16,991 nucleotides of DNA from VBAS01 sp965652775 (GTDB taxonomy: Bacteria > Bacteroidota > Bacteroidia > Chitinophagales > Chitinophagaceae), in NCBI GenBank assembly GCA_965652775.1, contig CBFGXP010000071.1, positions 1 through 16,991 of the forward strand, given 5' to 3'. A program made the position numbers and the translations under genes. This document shows positions 16,500 through 16,991 of this stretch, one piece after another (the first letter of the stretch is position 1; every line of letters begins with the position of its first letter). Below the pieces are notes generated by a model. That model was not told the origin of the DNA, made no database searches, and saw only the letters and a list, made by a program, of their open reading frames with translations.

Positions 16500-16991
16500 A
16501 AAACTTTTTATGCATATTCTTATTCATTTTATTAGCCTGTAATACAAATAATAAACAGGAGAATAAAATTGCAGCAGATCCTCCATTCTGGAATGATATT
16601 CAAAATTTCAAAAAACAGGATTCAATTTCACCGCCTCCTCAAAACGGCATTCTATTAATTGGAAGCTCTTCTTTTACCATGTGGAAGGATGTGCAGGACC
16701 ATTTTCCGGGCTATACAATTGTCAATAGGGGATTTGGTGGTTCTACTTTGTTAGATCAAATAAGGTATGCTGATGAAATTATTTTTCCTTATCAACCAAA
16801 ACAAATAGTGATTTACTGTGGGGAAAACGATCTTGCATCTTCTGACACGGTTACAGCTACAATGGTTGTTGATCGCTTCAGGCAATTGTATCAAATCATC
16901 CGGGGAAAAACGAATGCCCCGATATTGTATATTTCAATGAAACCAAGTCCCAGCAGAAGACATTTATTTCAAAAAATGCGGGAAGCCAACC
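16496..16991 (+). CDS. SGNH/GDSL-family hydrolase lipoprotein (3' partial)
   Basis: This gene runs off the right edge; 165 residues are visible. Its ATG overlaps the GH43 stop codon in an ATGA junction, a sign of translational coupling. A short lipoprotein signal ends in LLAC with Cys at residue 15, and a linker rich in Asn, Lys and Pro follows. SGNH blocks are clear: block I LIGSSSFTMW (nucleophile most likely Ser58), block II NRGFGGST (Gly oxyanion residue) and block III YCGENDL (Asn111). Block V with the catalytic Asp/His lies beyond the edge. Family members are esterases or lipases; in glycan loci they often remove acetyl or other acyl groups from the polysaccharide. That role here is inference from position. 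No frameshift is seen in the visible part. Confidence 0.87.
   Translation, partial: MKNFLCIFLFILLACNTNNKQENKIAADPPFWNDIQNFKKQDSISPPPQNGILLIGSSSFTMWKDVQDHFPGYTIVNRGFGGSTLLDQIRYADEIIFPYQPKQIVIYCGENDLASSDTVTATMVVDRFRQLYQIIRGKTNAPILYISMKPSPSRRHLFQKMREAN

Noticed and set aside
1..16991. Defence systems, phage, insertion sequences, CRISPR arrays, tRNA or rRNA genes
   Set aside because: Reading both strands gave no transposase, integrase, nuclease, reverse transcriptase, regular spacer array or RNA gene; the region is a glycan-use locus throughout.

Overview
The window looks like part of a polysaccharide utilization locus (PUL) from a member of the Bacteroidota, most likely a soil- or plant-associated bacterium of the Chitinophagaceae/Sphingobacteriales type. 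The evidence is a SusC/SusD outer-membrane pair, lipoprotein signals of the Bacteroidota kind, AT-rich DNA, weak or absent Shine-Dalgarno sequences, and many predicted exported enzymes. The family-level placement is inferred from gene style only. All eleven genes are on the + strand. No tRNA, rRNA, CRISPR array, transposase or phage gene was seen.

Layout. (1) 1-5189: the uptake and binding block. It holds a 5'-truncated SusC TonB-dependent transporter, a SusD lipoprotein, and a LamG-domain lipoprotein in the SusE/surface-glycan-binding position. It is closed by a strong rho-independent terminator at 5225-5252, which overlaps an 11-bp tandem repeat. (2) 5272-13036: a 1097-residue lipoprotein with many VCBS/FG-GAP calcium-loop repeats and an ASPIC/UnbV domain, then a GH30 enzyme, then two tandem paralogous glucoamylase-type (PF10091, GH144-like) enzymes. 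(3) 13048-14623: an exported Gfo/Idh/MocA oxidoreductase and a DoxX-like membrane protein separated by one base. (4) 14634 to the end: a GH43-type enzyme with F5/8 type C and FN3 domains, overlapped by four bases by the start of an SGNH/GDSL lipoprotein that runs off the window. From 5272 onward the gaps are 14 bases or less, or genes overlap, and no second terminator is visible, so 5272-16991 may be one transcription unit.

How the genes may work together (inference). Surface lipoproteins bind and cut a glycan, SusC/SusD import the oligosaccharides, and periplasmic enzymes finish the job. GH30 together with two GH144-like enzymes points to a beta-glucan, with beta-1,2- and/or beta-1,6-linkages the leading candidates. 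The GH43 and SGNH genes suggest the substrate carries furanosyl or pyranosyl side groups and O-acyl groups. The oxidoreductase/DoxX pair may add a periplasmic oxidative step. No ECF sigma factor, anti-sigma factor, hybrid two-component regulator or GH3 beta-glucosidase is in this window; any of these could lie outside it.
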